DNA of 64,000 nt from Variovorax sp. 770b2 (lineage in GTDB: Bacteria; Pseudomonadota; Gammaproteobacteria; Burkholderiales; Burkholderiaceae_C), in NCBI RefSeq assembly GCF_900115685.1, contig NZ_FOXJ01000008.1:62001-126000 (forward strand), written 5' to 3'. This document shows, piece by piece, positions 1-11,091 of this stretch; the first letter of the stretch is position 1; each line of letters starts with the position of its first letter. The notes beneath the pieces were generated by a model. It was not told where the DNA came from. It saw only the letters and a list, made by a program, of their open reading frames with translations, and did no database searches. The position numbers and the translations under genes were made by a program.

Positions 1-1
1 C

Positions 2-1165
2 GACAACGTGCTGTTCCAGGCCGCGACCGACGAGCAGCCCGCGGTCGTCAAGACGCTGGAAAAACTCGTCAACATCGAGACCGGCACGGGCGACGCCGAA
101 GGCATTGCCGCCGCCGGCAACTACCTGGAAGGCGAACTCAAGACGCTGGGCTTCACCGTCACGCGCAGCAAGTCGGCCGGCATCGTGGTCGGCGACAACA
201 TCATCGGCAAGCTCAAGGGCCGCGGCGGCAAGAACCTGCTGCTGCTCTCGCACATGGACACGGTGTACCTGAAGGGCACGCTCGCCAAGGCGCCGTTCAA
301 GGTCGAGGGCGACAAGGCCTACGGCCCCGGCATCGCCGACGACAAGGGCGGCAACGCGGTCATCCTGCACACGCTCAAGTTGCTGAAGGACTACGGCGTG
401 CGCGACTACGGCACCATCACCGTGCTGTTCAACACCGACGAGGAAAAAGGCTCCTTCGGCTCGCGCGACCTGATCCAGGAAGAGGCCAGGCTGGCCGACT
501 ACGTGCTCTCGTTCGAGCCCACCGGCGCGGGCGACGAAAAGCTCTCGCTCGGCACCTCGGGCATCGCCTACGTGCAGGTCAACATCACCGGCAAGGCCTC
601 GCACGCGGGCGCCGCGCCGGAGCTGGGCGTCAATGCATTGGTCGAGGCCTCGGACCTCGTGCTGCGCACGATGAGCATCGACGACAAGGCGAAGAACCTG
701 CGCTTCAACTGGACCATCGCCAAGGCCGGCAACGTGTCGAACATCATCCCGGCGAGCGCCACTCTGAATGCCGACGTGCGCTACGCGCGCAACGAAGACT
801 TCGAGGCCGCCATGAAGACGCTCGAAGAAAAGGCGCAGCAAAAGAAGCTGCCCGAAGCCGATGTCAAGGTGCTGGTCACGCGCGGCCGTCCGGCCTTCAA
901 CGCGGGCGAAGGCGGCAAGAAGCTGGTCGACAAGGCCGTGGCCTTCTACAAGGAAGCCGGCGGCAACCTCGGCGTGGAAGAGCGCACCGGCGGCGGCACC
1001 GATGCGGCCTATGCGGCGCTCTCGGGCAAGCCGGTCATCGAGAGCCTGGGCCTGCCGGGCTTCGGTTATCACAGCGACAAGGCCGAGTACGTGGACATCA
1101 GCAGCATCCCGCGCCGCCTGTACATGGCCGCGCGCTTGATCATGGACCTGGGCTCAGGCAAGTAA
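2..1165 (+). CDS. M20 family metallopeptidase (glutamate carboxypeptidase-like), 5' truncated
   Basis: Zinc-dependent exopeptidase of the M20/CPG2 type, expected to hydrolyse a C-terminal glutamate or a related N-acyl amino acid. The reading frame is open at the window edge, so the N-terminus (and any signal peptide) is missing; the GTG at position 8 is internal. Visible metal and catalytic motifs in order are SHMDTVY, GIADDKGG, TDEEKGS, FEPTG, GGGTDAAY and GYHSDKAE. The dimerisation domain lies between the EPTG and GGGTDAA motifs, as usual in the family. It ends 31 bases before an acyl-CoA dehydrogenase on the same strand. The family call is firm; the exact substrate cannot be read from sequence. 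Confidence 0.9.
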   Translation, partial: DNVLFQAATDEQPAVVKTLEKLVNIETGTGDAEGIAAAGNYLEGELKTLGFTVTRSKSAGIVVGDNIIGKLKGRGGKNLLLLSHMDTVYLKGTLAKAPFKVEGDKAYGPGIADDKGGNAVILHTLKLLKDYGVRDYGTITVLFNTDEEKGSFGSRDLIQEEARLADYVLSFEPTGAGDEKLSLGTSGIAYVQVNITGKASHAGAAPELGVNALVEASDLVLRTMSIDDKAKNLRFNWTIAKAGNVSNIIPASATLNADVRYARNEDFEAAMKTLEEKAQQKKLPEADVKVLVTRGRPAFNAGEGGKKLVDKAVAFYKEAGGNLGVEERTGGGTDAAYAALSGKPVIESLGLPGFGYHSDKAEYVDISSIPRRLYMAARLIMDLGSGK

Positions 1166-1196
1166 GCACGAAGAAGAAAGAAGAAGGAGACACACC

Positions 1197-2327
1197 ATGC
1201 TGCTCAGTGCCGACCAGGAAGCCATCCGCGACGCGGTGCGCGATTTTTCGCAAGCCGAACTCTGGCCCAACGCCCCCAAGTGGGACCGCGAACACAGCTT
1301 CCCGAAGGAAGCGCACCAGGGCCTCGCGGCGCTGGGCGCCTACGGCATCTGCGTGCCCGAAGAGCACGGCGGCGCGGGCCTGGACTACCTCACGCTCGCG
1401 TTGGTGCTCGAAGAAATCGCGGCCGGAGACGGCGGCACCAGCACCGCGATCAGCGTGACCAACTGCCCGGTCAACGCCATCCTCATGCGCTACGGCAACG
1501 CGCAGCAAAAGAAGAAGTGGCTCGAGCCGCTGGCGCAAGGCCAGATGCTCGGCGCCTTCTGCCTCACCGAGCCGCAGGCCGGCAGCGATGCATCGAGCCT
1601 GCGCACCACCGCGCGCAAGGACGGCGACGGCTACGTGATCGATGGCGTCAAGCAGTTCATCACCAGCGGCAAGAACGGGCAGGTTGCGATCGTCATCGCG
1701 GTGACCGACAAGGGCGCAGGCAAGCGCGGCATGAGCGCGTTCATCGTGCCCACCGACGCGCCCGGCTACGCCGTCGCACGCCTGGAAGACAAGCTCGGCC
1801 AACACAGCAGCGACACCGCGCAGATCAACTTCGACGGCTGCCGCATCCCGGCGGAAAACTTGATCGGCGCCGAAGGCGAGGGCTACAAGATCGCGCTCGG
1901 CGCGCTCGAAGGCGGCCGCATCGGCATCGCCGCGCAGAGCGTGGGCATGGCGCGCAGCGCGTTCGACGTGGCGCTGGCCTACGCCAAGGAGCGCCAGGCC
2001 TTCGGCGGCTCGATCTTCGACCAGCAGGCCGTGGGCTTTCGCCTGGCCGAATGCGCGACACAGCTCGAAGCCGCGCGCCAGCTGATCTGGCATGCCGCGA
2101 GCCTGCGAGACGCGGGCCTGCCGTGCCTGAAGGAAGCGGCGATGGCCAAGCTCTTCGCGAGCGAGATGGCCGAGCGCGTGTGCAGCGCCGCCATCCAGAC
2201 GCTGGGCGGCTACGGCTACGTGAACGACTTTCCGCTCGAACGCATCTACCGCGATGTGCGCGTCTGCCAGATCTACGAAGGCACGTCGGACATCCAGAAA
2301 TTGTTGATCCAACGCGCCCTGGCCTGA
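1197..2327 (+). CDS. Acyl-CoA dehydrogenase
   Basis: FAD-dependent acyl-CoA dehydrogenase of 376 residues, normal length for the family, catalysing alpha,beta-desaturation of an acyl-CoA with electrons passed to ETF. It shows the usual N-terminal helical domain, the FCLTEPQAGSD flavin-binding motif, the middle beta domain, and near the C-terminus QTLGGYGY followed by IYEGTSDIQ, in which the Glu sits at the short-chain-type catalytic base position. The ATG follows an AAGGAGA ribosome binding site. Chain-length specificity is not evident. It is a separate paralogue from the isovaleryl-CoA dehydrogenase near 13.4 kb and the dehydrogenase near 28.3 kb. Confidence 0.93.
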   Translation: MLLSADQEAIRDAVRDFSQAELWPNAPKWDREHSFPKEAHQGLAALGAYGICVPEEHGGAGLDYLTLALVLEEIAAGDGGTSTAISVTNCPVNAILMRYGNAQQKKKWLEPLAQGQMLGAFCLTEPQAGSDASSLRTTARKDGDGYVIDGVKQFITSGKNGQVAIVIAVTDKGAGKRGMSAFIVPTDAPGYAVARLEDKLGQHSSDTAQINFDGCRIPAENLIGAEGEGYKIALGALEGGRIGIAAQSVGMARSAFDVALAYAKERQAFGGSIFDQQAVGFRLAECATQLEAARQLIWHAASLRDAGLPCLKEAAMAKLFASEMAERVCSAAIQTLGGYGYVNDFPLERIYRDVRVCQIYEGTSDIQKLLIQRALA

Positions 2328-2410
2328 AGCCCCGCCGGGCGACAGGGTGACGATCGCCGATCGCCACCCGTCCTGTAAAGTTTCCGCTGACCAACACAGG
2401 GGAGACCGAC

Positions 2411-4069
2411 ATGACCCAGGCATTCGCGGCCACGCTGCATCGTCGTCCGCGCTTCTCGATGGTTGCGGCTGCCGCCGTGATGGCTGGCTTGGCATTCGGC
2501 GCGTTCGACGCGCCCGCGAATGCCGAAGTACTCGTTGCCTCCAGGCCTGCCGCGGCGTACCCGGCGCCGCCTTCCGCGCTGTATCCGGAGCTGTTCGCCG
2601 CGGTGCAGCTGGGCCAGGTCTTCAAGGACGGCAAGACTTTCGTCGATGCCGTACCCAAGAGCTCGCCCGCCACCGTCGCCGCGCAGTACAGGCGGGAGAA
2701 GGACCGCCCCGGTTTCGACCTGTCCAGCTTCGTGCGGCAGCATTTCAATCTGCCGCAGGACAACGGCGACGTCTACGTCAGCGATCGTTCGCAGTCGCTC
2801 GCGCAGCACATCGCGAGTCTCTGGCCGCACCTGACGCAGCAACCTCGCAAGCCCGCCGCCGGTTCCTCGCTGCTGCCCTTGCCCGGACCCTACGTGGTGC
2901 CGGGCGGGCGCTTTCGCGAGGTGTACTACTGGGACTCGTACTTCACCATGCTGGGGCTGCTGCAGAACGGCGAGCCGCGCGCGATACGCGACATGGTCGG
3001 CAATTTCGCGAGCCTGATCGACCGCTACGGCCATATTCCGAACGGCAATCGCAGCTACTACCTGAGCCGGTCGCAACCGCCTTTCTATTTCAAGATGGTC
3101 GGCCTCCTGTCCACGCAGGACGAGGCCGGCGCCTATGCGCGCTACCTGCCGCAGCTGCAGCGCGAGTACGCGTTCTGGATGGAGGGCGCGAGCGGCCTCA
3201 AGCCCGGCACCGCGCACCGCCGGGTGGTGGCGCTGGCCGACGGCAGCGTGCTGAACCGCTACTACGACGACCGCGCCGTGCCGCGCGACGAGTCGTATGC
3301 GGAAGATGTCGCACTGGCGAAGAAGAGCAGCCGCCCCGCCGCCGAGGTCTATCGCGACGTGCGCGCCGCCGCGGAAAGCGGATGGGACTTCAGCAGCCGC
3401 TGGTTCGCCGACGGCAAGACGCTGGCCACCATCGAAACCACCGCGGTCGTGCCCGTGGACCTGAACAGCCTGCTGTACGGTCTGGAGAGCGCGATCCGCC
3501 TGGGCTGCGAGCGCGTGCAGGACACCGCGTGCACCAGCGATTTCACGCAACGCGCCGAACGCCGCCGGCTGGCGGTGCAGAAGTACCTGTGGAACGAAGC
3601 CGGCGGCCATTACGTGGACTACCAGTGGGTCAAGCAGCAGCCGACTGGCCGACCGGGTGCCGCCACGCTGTACCCGCTGTTCGTCGGCCTCGCGGAACCG
3701 GCGCAGGCAGCGCGCGTGGCCGCCTGGACAGGCAAGGAACTGGTGAAGCCGTATGGCCTCGTGACGACGCCGACCCCGACCGACCAGCAATGGGATGCGC
3801 CCAACGGATGGGCGCCGCTGCAATGGGTCGCGGTGGACGGTCTCCGGCGCTATGGCCAGGATGCGCTTGCGCGCGACATCGCGACGCGCTGGATGGGCAA
3901 GGTGCAGCAGGTCTACGCCGGCAGCGGCAGGCTGGTCGAGAAGTACAACGTGGTGGACGGTCGCGGCGAAGCCGGCGGCGGCGAATACGTCCTGCAGGAC
4001 GGCTTCGGCTGGACCAACGGCGTGGCCATGCAGCTGATGACGATCTATCCCGAATTGAAGCGCCCTTGA
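2411..4069 (+). CDS. treA: Periplasmic alpha,alpha-trehalase
   Basis: GH37 trehalase, hydrolysing trehalose to two glucose molecules, probably in the periplasm. Both family signatures are present: PGGRFREVYYWDSY at about residues 164-177 and QWDAPNGWAP at about 460-469. The N-terminus has a basic stretch (LHRRPRF) followed by a hydrophobic segment (residues about 15-38), read as a Sec or Tat-like signal peptide. At 552 residues it matches the usual periplasmic trehalase length. A GGGGAGA ribosome binding site precedes the ATG. It stands alone between an acyl-CoA dehydrogenase and an amidase, so context adds little. Use of trehalose as carbon source or turnover of an osmolyte are both plausible. 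Confidence 0.93.
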   Translation: MTQAFAATLHRRPRFSMVAAAAVMAGLAFGAFDAPANAEVLVASRPAAAYPAPPSALYPELFAAVQLGQVFKDGKTFVDAVPKSSPATVAAQYRREKDRPGFDLSSFVRQHFNLPQDNGDVYVSDRSQSLAQHIASLWPHLTQQPRKPAAGSSLLPLPGPYVVPGGRFREVYYWDSYFTMLGLLQNGEPRAIRDMVGNFASLIDRYGHIPNGNRSYYLSRSQPPFYFKMVGLLSTQDEAGAYARYLPQLQREYAFWMEGASGLKPGTAHRRVVALADGSVLNRYYDDRAVPRDESYAEDVALAKKSSRPAAEVYRDVRAAAESGWDFSSRWFADGKTLATIETTAVVPVDLNSLLYGLESAIRLGCERVQDTACTSDFTQRAERRRLAVQKYLWNEAGGHYVDYQWVKQQPTGRPGAATLYPLFVGLAEPAQAARVAAWTGKELVKPYGLVTTPTPTDQQWDAPNGWAPLQWVAVDGLRRYGQDALARDIATRWMGKVQQVYAGSGRLVEKYNVVDGRGEAGGGEYVLQDGFGWTNGVAMQLMTIYPELKRP

Positions 4070-4112
4070 CCTCCGGTGTGCGGTCCGAAGGGGTGACGTT
4101 CCGGTAGAGCTT

Positions 4113-4150
4113 CCATCCCATGTCATCGGTTTCGATGACAGACAGGATGG
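4113..4150. other. Extended hairpin between trehalase and amidase genes
   Basis: TGTCATCG and CGATGACA form a perfect 8-bp stem around a GTTT loop, and the outer arms CCATCC and GGATGG extend it. There is no T-run after it, so it is at best a weak terminator for treA; a protein-binding site or RNA-processing element is equally possible. Confidence 0.4.
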
Positions 4151-4195
4151 CGCCGGCGGCGCAGCATGGCGATCTCTTCGTCGGAGGTCCTTGCC

Positions 4196-5704
4196 ATGTC
4201 CATCTTCAAACCTGCTTCCTTCGCCGCGGCCCTGTTGTGCCTCGGCGCCTCCGCGCAAGCGCAGCCCGCCGCCGTGGACATCGCCACGCTGACCGCGAGC
4301 GATGCGGTGCAGCAGCTTTGCGCCGGCACGGTGACCAGCGAGCAGCTGGTCTCGGCCTACCTCGCAGAGGCCAAGGCGAAGGCGAACCTCAATGCCTTCG
4401 TCACGCTCGACGAGGCCGGCGCGCTGAAGGCCGCGCGCGCCGCCGATGCACAGCGAAAACGCGGCGGTGCCTGCAAGCCGCTGGCCGGCCTGCCGGTGGT
4501 CATCAAGGACAACATCCAGGTGCAGGGCCTGCCCGCCACGGCCGGCTCGCCCGCGCTCAAGGGCTTCGTGCCTGCCGCCGATGCGCCCGTGGTCGCGAAG
4601 CTGCGCGCGGCCGGCGCCGTCATCCTCGGCAAGACGAACATGCACGAACTGGCCTTCGGCGTCACGGGCTACAACCCCGCGTTCCAGACCGGCCCCGAGG
4701 TCGGCGTGCGCAACGCCTACGACGCGAGCCGCATCGCGGGCGGGTCGTCGTCTGGCAATGGCGCGGCGCTCGGCGCGCGCATGGCGCCGGCGGCGCTGGG
4801 CACCGACACGGGCGGTTCGGTGCGCATTCCGTGCGCGTTCAACGGATGCGCGTCGCTGCGTCCGAGCATGGGACGCTATTCGCAGCAGGGCATCGCGCCG
4901 ATCTCGCACACGCGCGACACCGCGGGGCCGATGGGGCAGTCGATGGCCGACGTCGCGCTGCTCGACCGCGTGATCGCAGGCGGCGCGCCGGTGAAGCCCG
5001 CCGACCTCAAGCGCGTGCGCCTCGGCGTGGTGCCGGCCTTCTACGCCAACCTCGATGCGGACACGCGTGCTGCCACCGATGCCGCGCTCGCCAAGTTGCG
5101 CACAGCGGGCGTCACGCTGGTGGACGTGGAGATGCCCAAACTCATGGACCTCAACGGCGCCATCGGCTTCCCGCTCGCGCTGTACGAGGCGCACGACGAC
5201 ATGGTCGCGTACCTCGCGAAGTACCGCACCGGTATCGACATCGCGCAGCTCACCGCCGGCATCGCGAGCCCCGACGTCAAGGGCACCTTCGAGGCCTTCG
5301 TGATCCCGCGCAAGCTCCCCGCGCCGAACGGGGTGGTCGATGCGAAGCCGGCCTACGACCACGCGATGCGCGTCGCGCGGCCCGCATTGCAGAAGCTCTA
5401 TCGCGACACCTTCGCGAAGAACAAGCTCGATGCGCTCGTGTTCCCGACGGTGCCGCGCGTGGCATTGGCCGCCGCGCCCGAGGCCAGCAGCCCCGAGAAC
5501 TTCGGCGCGCTGATCCAGAACACCGACCCCGGCAGCAATGCCGGGATTCCGGGCGTTCAACTGCCTTCGGGCCTTGGTGCGTCAAGTGGACTGCCCATCG
5601 GGCTGGAGCTCGACGGGCCCGCCGGCAGCGACCGCAAGCTGCTCGCCGTCGGCATGGCGGTGGAAGGCGTGCTGGGTCGCCTGCCCGCGCCCAAGGCGAA
5701 GTAG
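4196..5704 (+). CDS. Secreted amidase (amidase signature family)
   Basis: Amidase-signature hydrolase of 502 residues. The Ser-cisSer-Lys triad is visible: Lys104 in VIKDNI, the GGSSSG loop at Ser184-186, and the nucleophile Ser208 in GTDTGGSVR. The start at 4196 was chosen over an in-frame ATG at 4166 because it follows GGAGG and opens a clean signal peptide (MSIFKPASFAAALLCLGASAQA). This makes it an exported amidase rather than a GatA subunit, and no gatB or gatC is nearby. The substrate (an amide, carbamate or acylated amine) cannot be determined. Confidence 0.9.
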   Translation: MSIFKPASFAAALLCLGASAQAQPAAVDIATLTASDAVQQLCAGTVTSEQLVSAYLAEAKAKANLNAFVTLDEAGALKAARAADAQRKRGGACKPLAGLPVVIKDNIQVQGLPATAGSPALKGFVPAADAPVVAKLRAAGAVILGKTNMHELAFGVTGYNPAFQTGPEVGVRNAYDASRIAGGSSSGNGAALGARMAPAALGTDTGGSVRIPCAFNGCASLRPSMGRYSQQGIAPISHTRDTAGPMGQSMADVALLDRVIAGGAPVKPADLKRVRLGVVPAFYANLDADTRAATDAALAKLRTAGVTLVDVEMPKLMDLNGAIGFPLALYEAHDDMVAYLAKYRTGIDIAQLTAGIASPDVKGTFEAFVIPRKLPAPNGVVDAKPAYDHAMRVARPALQKLYRDTFAKNKLDALVFPTVPRVALAAAPEASSPENFGALIQNTDPGSNAGIPGVQLPSGLGASSGLPIGLELDGPAGSDRKLLAVGMAVEGVLGRLPAPKAK

Positions 5705-5719
5705 GGCGGCCCTGCGGTG

Positions 5720-6454
5720 TCAGCGCCTGGCGAAGCCGGCCAGTGCCGACCGGCGCTCGATGCCCAGCTTGTCGAAGATGCGCCGCAGGTAGGTGCGCAC
5801 CGTCGGCACGCTCACTGCCATGCGCCGCGCGATCTCCTTGTCGGTCAGGCCTTCGCACACGGCGCGTGCGACCTCCTGCTCGCGCGCGCTCAGGGCATTC
5901 CATGAAGCCTCGGCGGGCATGGGCACCGCAGCCGCGGTGCGCTGCGCACGCTGCAGCGCGCCGATGAACGCGGGCTCGATCAGGTCGAGCAGCCCCTTCT
6001 CGTGGTCGCCGAAATCGCCGCGCCCCTTGCGGCGCCAGATGCGCAGGTCGCCCAGCGCGCGGTTGCCCTCGAAGGCGTGCAGGTTCATGCCCCAGTGCAG
6101 CCCGTCGCGCGAGAGAAAGTCGGTGAAGAAGGCCGTGCGCATCAGCTCGCGCTGCGGCATCACGTCGGTCACGCGCGTGGCGCGGCGGCAAGACTGCAGC
6201 ACGAAGGTGATCGGGTCGTGGTGCTGGTGCCATTCGCCATAGCGGTCGAGGTTGGCCGGGTCCATGTTGAGCGCCACGCGGCTGTCGAAGCGGCCGCTCT
6301 GGGCGTTCCACACGAAGGAGGCGAACTGGTCCGCATGCAGCAGGTCGAGCAGCGCCCAGCCCAGGCGCTCGCGGATATCGCTTTCGCCGCGCTCCTGCGC
6401 CAGCAGCGTGAATACGCCGCGCAGTGCCTGCTGTTCGGAGCCTGTCAGGTACAT
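5720..6454 (-). CDS. LuxR-family transcriptional regulator
   Basis: Regulator of 244 residues with a C-terminal LuxR/GerE helix-turn-helix (SAREQEVARAVCEGLTDKE through VPTVRTYLRRIFDKL). The N-terminal part of about 170 residues is rich in aromatic residues and resembles a small-ligand or GAF-like sensory domain; no receiver domain or conserved phospho-acceptor Asp is seen. The frame stays open upstream, but the Met at 6454 (MYLTGSEQQ) gives the normal family start and leaves a promoter region before the divergent histidine kinase. Regulation of its neighbours is possible but unproven. Confidence 0.85.
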   Translation of the reverse strand: MYLTGSEQQALRGVFTLLAQERGESDIRERLGWALLDLLHADQFASFVWNAQSGRFDSRVALNMDPANLDRYGEWHQHHDPITFVLQSCRRATRVTDVMPQRELMRTAFFTDFLSRDGLHWGMNLHAFEGNRALGDLRIWRRKGRGDFGDHEKGLLDLIEPAFIGALQRAQRTAAAVPMPAEASWNALSAREQEVARAVCEGLTDKEIARRMAVSVPTVRTYLRRIFDKLGIERRSALAGFARR

Positions 6455-6581
6455 CGCCGCCTCGCTCTGGTTGTCGCATGTAAGGCTAACGTTTAGCAAG
6501 CGCCGCGCCAAGGGTGGATGTCCCGGTGGGCGCACGCCGGCAGGGTCCAAAGCGCGCAAAATTGCGGCCCGGTTTCCGCCC

Positions 6582-8423
6582 ATGCGCACCTCCCCCTCCA
6601 GCCCCGTCCGCAAGCCCTTTCCCGGGGGAATGCTGCAGCGCATCCGCGACTACTGGGTCGAGTCGCCGAATGCCAATCCGCTGGTCGACCAGAGCCTTGC
6701 GCGGGCCTACGTGGTCGACACCTTCGACACGCCGCTGATGGCGGCCACCGTCGCCGCCATCTTCTGGATAACTTTTCTCGTACTCACCCACAATCCGGGT
6801 GCGCTGGTCTGGGGCGTGCTGGTGCACACCTCGCAGTGGCAGCGCCACCGGCACCTGCGCCGCGTGGACCCGGCCGGCATCGACGTCGCCACGGCGGTGC
6901 AGACGCGCCGGCGGCTGGAGTTGCGCATGCTGGTGCCGGGGCTGATCTGGGGGCTTGCGCCGTGGCTCTTCTTTCCGCACACCGACCTCACGCTGATCCT
7001 GCTGATGTACTTTTTCGTCAGCGGGGTTTCCAGCGTCGTCATCGCGGCGCTGGCCCAGTGGTGGCTGGCGGCGGTGTGCTTCAGCGTGCCGATGTTCCTG
7101 GGCATGGCGCTGCGGCTGGCGGTCGAGCCGGGCAACGTGACGCTCATCATGGGCTGCCTGGTGGTCTCGCAGATGTTCGCCGCGCTCTACTACGCACGCA
7201 AGCAGAACCGGCTGATCGTGAGCGCCATCGAGACCGGCTTCGAGAAGGCGCGCCTGGCCGATGCGCTGGCGCGCCAGCTCGACCACGTGGCGCAGCTCGC
7301 GGCGCAGCGCGCGCGCATCTTCGCGGCCGCCAACCACGACCTGCGCCAGCCGATGCATGCGCTGGCGATCTTCGTGGACGCGCTGGACACGCGCACCGCG
7401 CCGCGCGCCGACAACCTGCGCTTCATGCGCGACAGCGTCGATGCGCTGCGAGGCTCCATCGACGCGCTGCTGGACATCGCGCAGCTCGACGGCGGCGCGA
7501 CCCCGGTGCGGCTGGAGCCGCTGTACCTCGATCCGGTCTTCGAATCGCTCCAGGGGCGTTTCGCGGCGCTGGCCGACGCCAAGGGGCTCGCGCTGCGCAT
7601 CCGCCCGACCGAGGCGGTGGTGCGGGCCGATGCGCGCATGCTGGCGCGCGTGCTGGGCAATCTCGTGGACAACGCCATCAAGTACACGCCCGCGGGCACG
7701 GTCTTCGTGCTCGCGCGGCGGGTGCAGCGTCCGGCGAACGGCGTGCCGGCCTGGCGCATCGAGGTGCGCGACTCGGGCGTGGGCATCCAGGCGCAGCACC
7801 GGGAGCACGTGTTCGAGGAGTTCTTCCAGGTCGACAACCCGGGGCGCGACCGCAGCCGCGGCCTGGGGCTGGGCCTGTCGCTGGTGGCCGGCATGGCGCG
7901 GGTGATGGGCTCGCGCATCGAGGTGCGCTCCACGCCGGCGCGCGGCAGCACCTTTTCGCTGGTGCTGGAGGAGGCGCCGGCGCCCGTCGAGGTGCCGGAG
8001 ACCGAGGCACGGGCCGAATCGGCCGAACCGGCCGGACCGGCCGGACAGGGTTCTGGCCGGACGACCCCCGCGATCCGCATCCTGGTGCTGGACGACGAGC
8101 AGCCCGTGCGCGAGGCGATGCGCTCGCTGCTCTCGGGCTGGGGCCACGAGGTGGCGCTGGCGGCCAACCCGCGCGAGGCGCTGCAGCACGGCGGCGTGTT
8201 CGACCTGATGCTGAGCGACCTGCGCCTGGGCAGCGGCCTCTCGGGGCTGGCCGCTGCGCAGGCGCTGCAGGCGGTGGGCAAGGCGCGCAACGTGGTCATC
8301 CTGACGGGCGAAACCGCCCATGCCAACCGGGTGGAGGTCGAGCGCGCGGGCTATGCGCTGATCTACAAACCGGCCGATGCGCGGGCGCTGCAGGACGCGA
8401 TCGCCGCAAGCCGCGTCGGCTAG
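6582..8423 (+). CDS. Hybrid sensor histidine kinase/response regulator
   Basis: Membrane kinase of about 613 residues. Order of parts: short cytoplasmic N-terminus, several hydrophobic segments (residues about 45-205) with no long periplasmic loop, HisKA with phospho-acceptor His252 in AANHDLRQPMHA, HATPase with NLVDNAIKYTP, DSGVGIQ and GLGLGLSLV, a low-complexity Glu/Ala/Pro linker, and a C-terminal receiver with Asp546 in LSDLRLG plus the conserved Thr (ILTGE) and Lys (YKPAD). The start could also be the ATG at 6630, which has a GGGGG ribosome binding site; 6582 is the first plausible ATG. It is divergent from the LuxR-type gene. The signal is unknown; the membrane-embedded sensor suggests a membrane-state or quinone-type input. 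Confidence 0.88.
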   Translation: MRTSPSSPVRKPFPGGMLQRIRDYWVESPNANPLVDQSLARAYVVDTFDTPLMAATVAAIFWITFLVLTHNPGALVWGVLVHTSQWQRHRHLRRVDPAGIDVATAVQTRRRLELRMLVPGLIWGLAPWLFFPHTDLTLILLMYFFVSGVSSVVIAALAQWWLAAVCFSVPMFLGMALRLAVEPGNVTLIMGCLVVSQMFAALYYARKQNRLIVSAIETGFEKARLADALARQLDHVAQLAAQRARIFAAANHDLRQPMHALAIFVDALDTRTAPRADNLRFMRDSVDALRGSIDALLDIAQLDGGATPVRLEPLYLDPVFESLQGRFAALADAKGLALRIRPTEAVVRADARMLARVLGNLVDNAIKYTPAGTVFVLARRVQRPANGVPAWRIEVRDSGVGIQAQHREHVFEEFFQVDNPGRDRSRGLGLGLSLVAGMARVMGSRIEVRSTPARGSTFSLVLEEAPAPVEVPETEARAESAEPAGPAGQGSGRTTPAIRILVLDDEQPVREAMRSLLSGWGHEVALAANPREALQHGGVFDLMLSDLRLGSGLSGLAAAQALQAVGKARNVVILTGETAHANRVEVERAGYALIYKPADARALQDAIAASRVG

Positions 8424-8488
8424 CTTCGCCTGGCTCCGGGGTTGCCCCATCGGAGGGACCGCCGCGAGGTGTTCCAATAGCGGTCTTC

Positions 8489-8920
8489 ATGAGCGCCATC
8501 GATCCCACCACCGGACCTTGCCCCTGCGGTCGTACCGACCGCCGCGACAAGCCCATCGGCTACGCCCTGTGCTGTGGCCGCTATCTCGACGATTTCGAGA
8601 ACACGCCCGCCCCCGACGCCGAATCGCTGATGCGCTCGCGCTATTCGGCCTTCGTGCTGCAGCGCGCCGAGTATCTGCTGGCCACCTGGCACGCGTCCAA
8701 GCGGCCGGCGTCGATCGAGTTCGAGCCGGGCGTCAAGTGGCTGGGGCTGGACATCCGCTCGCGCTCGGTGCTCGATGCCGACCATGCCGAGGTCGAATTC
8801 GTCGCGCGCCAGCGCAGCAGCACGGGCACCGCCGCGCGCCTGCACGAGCGCAGCCGCTTCGTCCGGGAAGGCGAACGCTGGTACTACCTGGAAGGCGATC
8901 TGCAACACCCCGTGGCCTGA
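8489..8920 (+). CDS. YchJ family protein (SEC-C motif)
   Basis: Protein of 143 residues with the N-terminal CPCG and ALCCGRY cysteine cluster typical of a SEC-C/YchJ zinc-binding motif, followed by LMRSRYSAF and an NTF2-like core ending ERWYYLEGD. These are hallmarks of the YchJ (UPF0225) family. Its function is unknown; SEC-C motifs in other proteins bind zinc and contact the ribosome or SecB. The start is the ATG that gives the canonical short N-terminus before the cysteines. It lies just upstream of the thiC riboswitch and is not obviously co-regulated with it. Confidence 0.88.
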   Translation: MSAIDPTTGPCPCGRTDRRDKPIGYALCCGRYLDDFENTPAPDAESLMRSRYSAFVLQRAEYLLATWHASKRPASIEFEPGVKWLGLDIRSRSVLDADHAEVEFVARQRSSTGTAARLHERSRFVREGERWYYLEGDLQHPVA

Positions 8921-8962
8921 GACGGGTTGACGCGCCGGGCCGGGGCTCGCACAATCAGCCCC

Positions 8963-9049
8963 GCTCCGGGGTGCACACACGTGGTGTGCTGAGATGGCAA
9001 AGCTGCCGACCCGCGAACTTGATCCGGGTCATACCGGCGTAAGAAGAGC
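8963..9049 (+). promoter_or_regulatory. TPP riboswitch (THI element) upstream of thiC
   Basis: The segment carries the conserved TPP-binding core: GGGGTGC near the 5' end, CTGAGA after a variable stem, GACCCG, CTTGATCCGGGTCATACCGG, then GCGTAAGAAGAGC. The closing stem pairs GCTC (8963-8966) with GAGC (9046-9049). It lies about 100 bases before the thiC ATG, so thiamine pyrophosphate is expected to repress thiC expression; whether by ribosome binding site sequestration or termination is not clear. Confidence 0.93.
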
Positions 9050-9149
9050 TGCACTCCCTGACCCAGGTCCCGTCGCCCACCTTCCGCGACGGCCCCAAGT
9101 CCACCGAGCGATTGCGGAGCACCCTTTCCCTCAACAAGGAGTGCCCCGC

Positions 9150-11036
<1,887 letters not shown>

Positions 11037-11091
11037 GCGCGCCGGGGGGCATTGCTACCATGGGGGACTCCCCCGAACCCCCTCCAGCGCA

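Noticed and set aside
2345..2369. Hairpin GGGTG...CACCC between acyl-CoA dehydrogenase and trehalase genes
   Set aside because: The stem has a mismatch, a short loop and no T-run; too weak to call a terminator.
2273..5560. 1,095-codon minus-strand frame across trehalase and amidase
   Set aside because: Composition is typical of a shadow frame, and it covers two clear plus-strand genes with signatures and signal peptides.
6486..8477. 663-codon minus-strand frame opposite the hybrid kinase
   Set aside because: No domain pattern; the kinase frame has complete HisKA, HATPase and receiver motifs.
11060..11080. GGGGG-ACT-CCCCC hairpin after thiC
   Set aside because: The loop is only 3 bases and no T-run follows, so chance in a GC-rich gap is likely.
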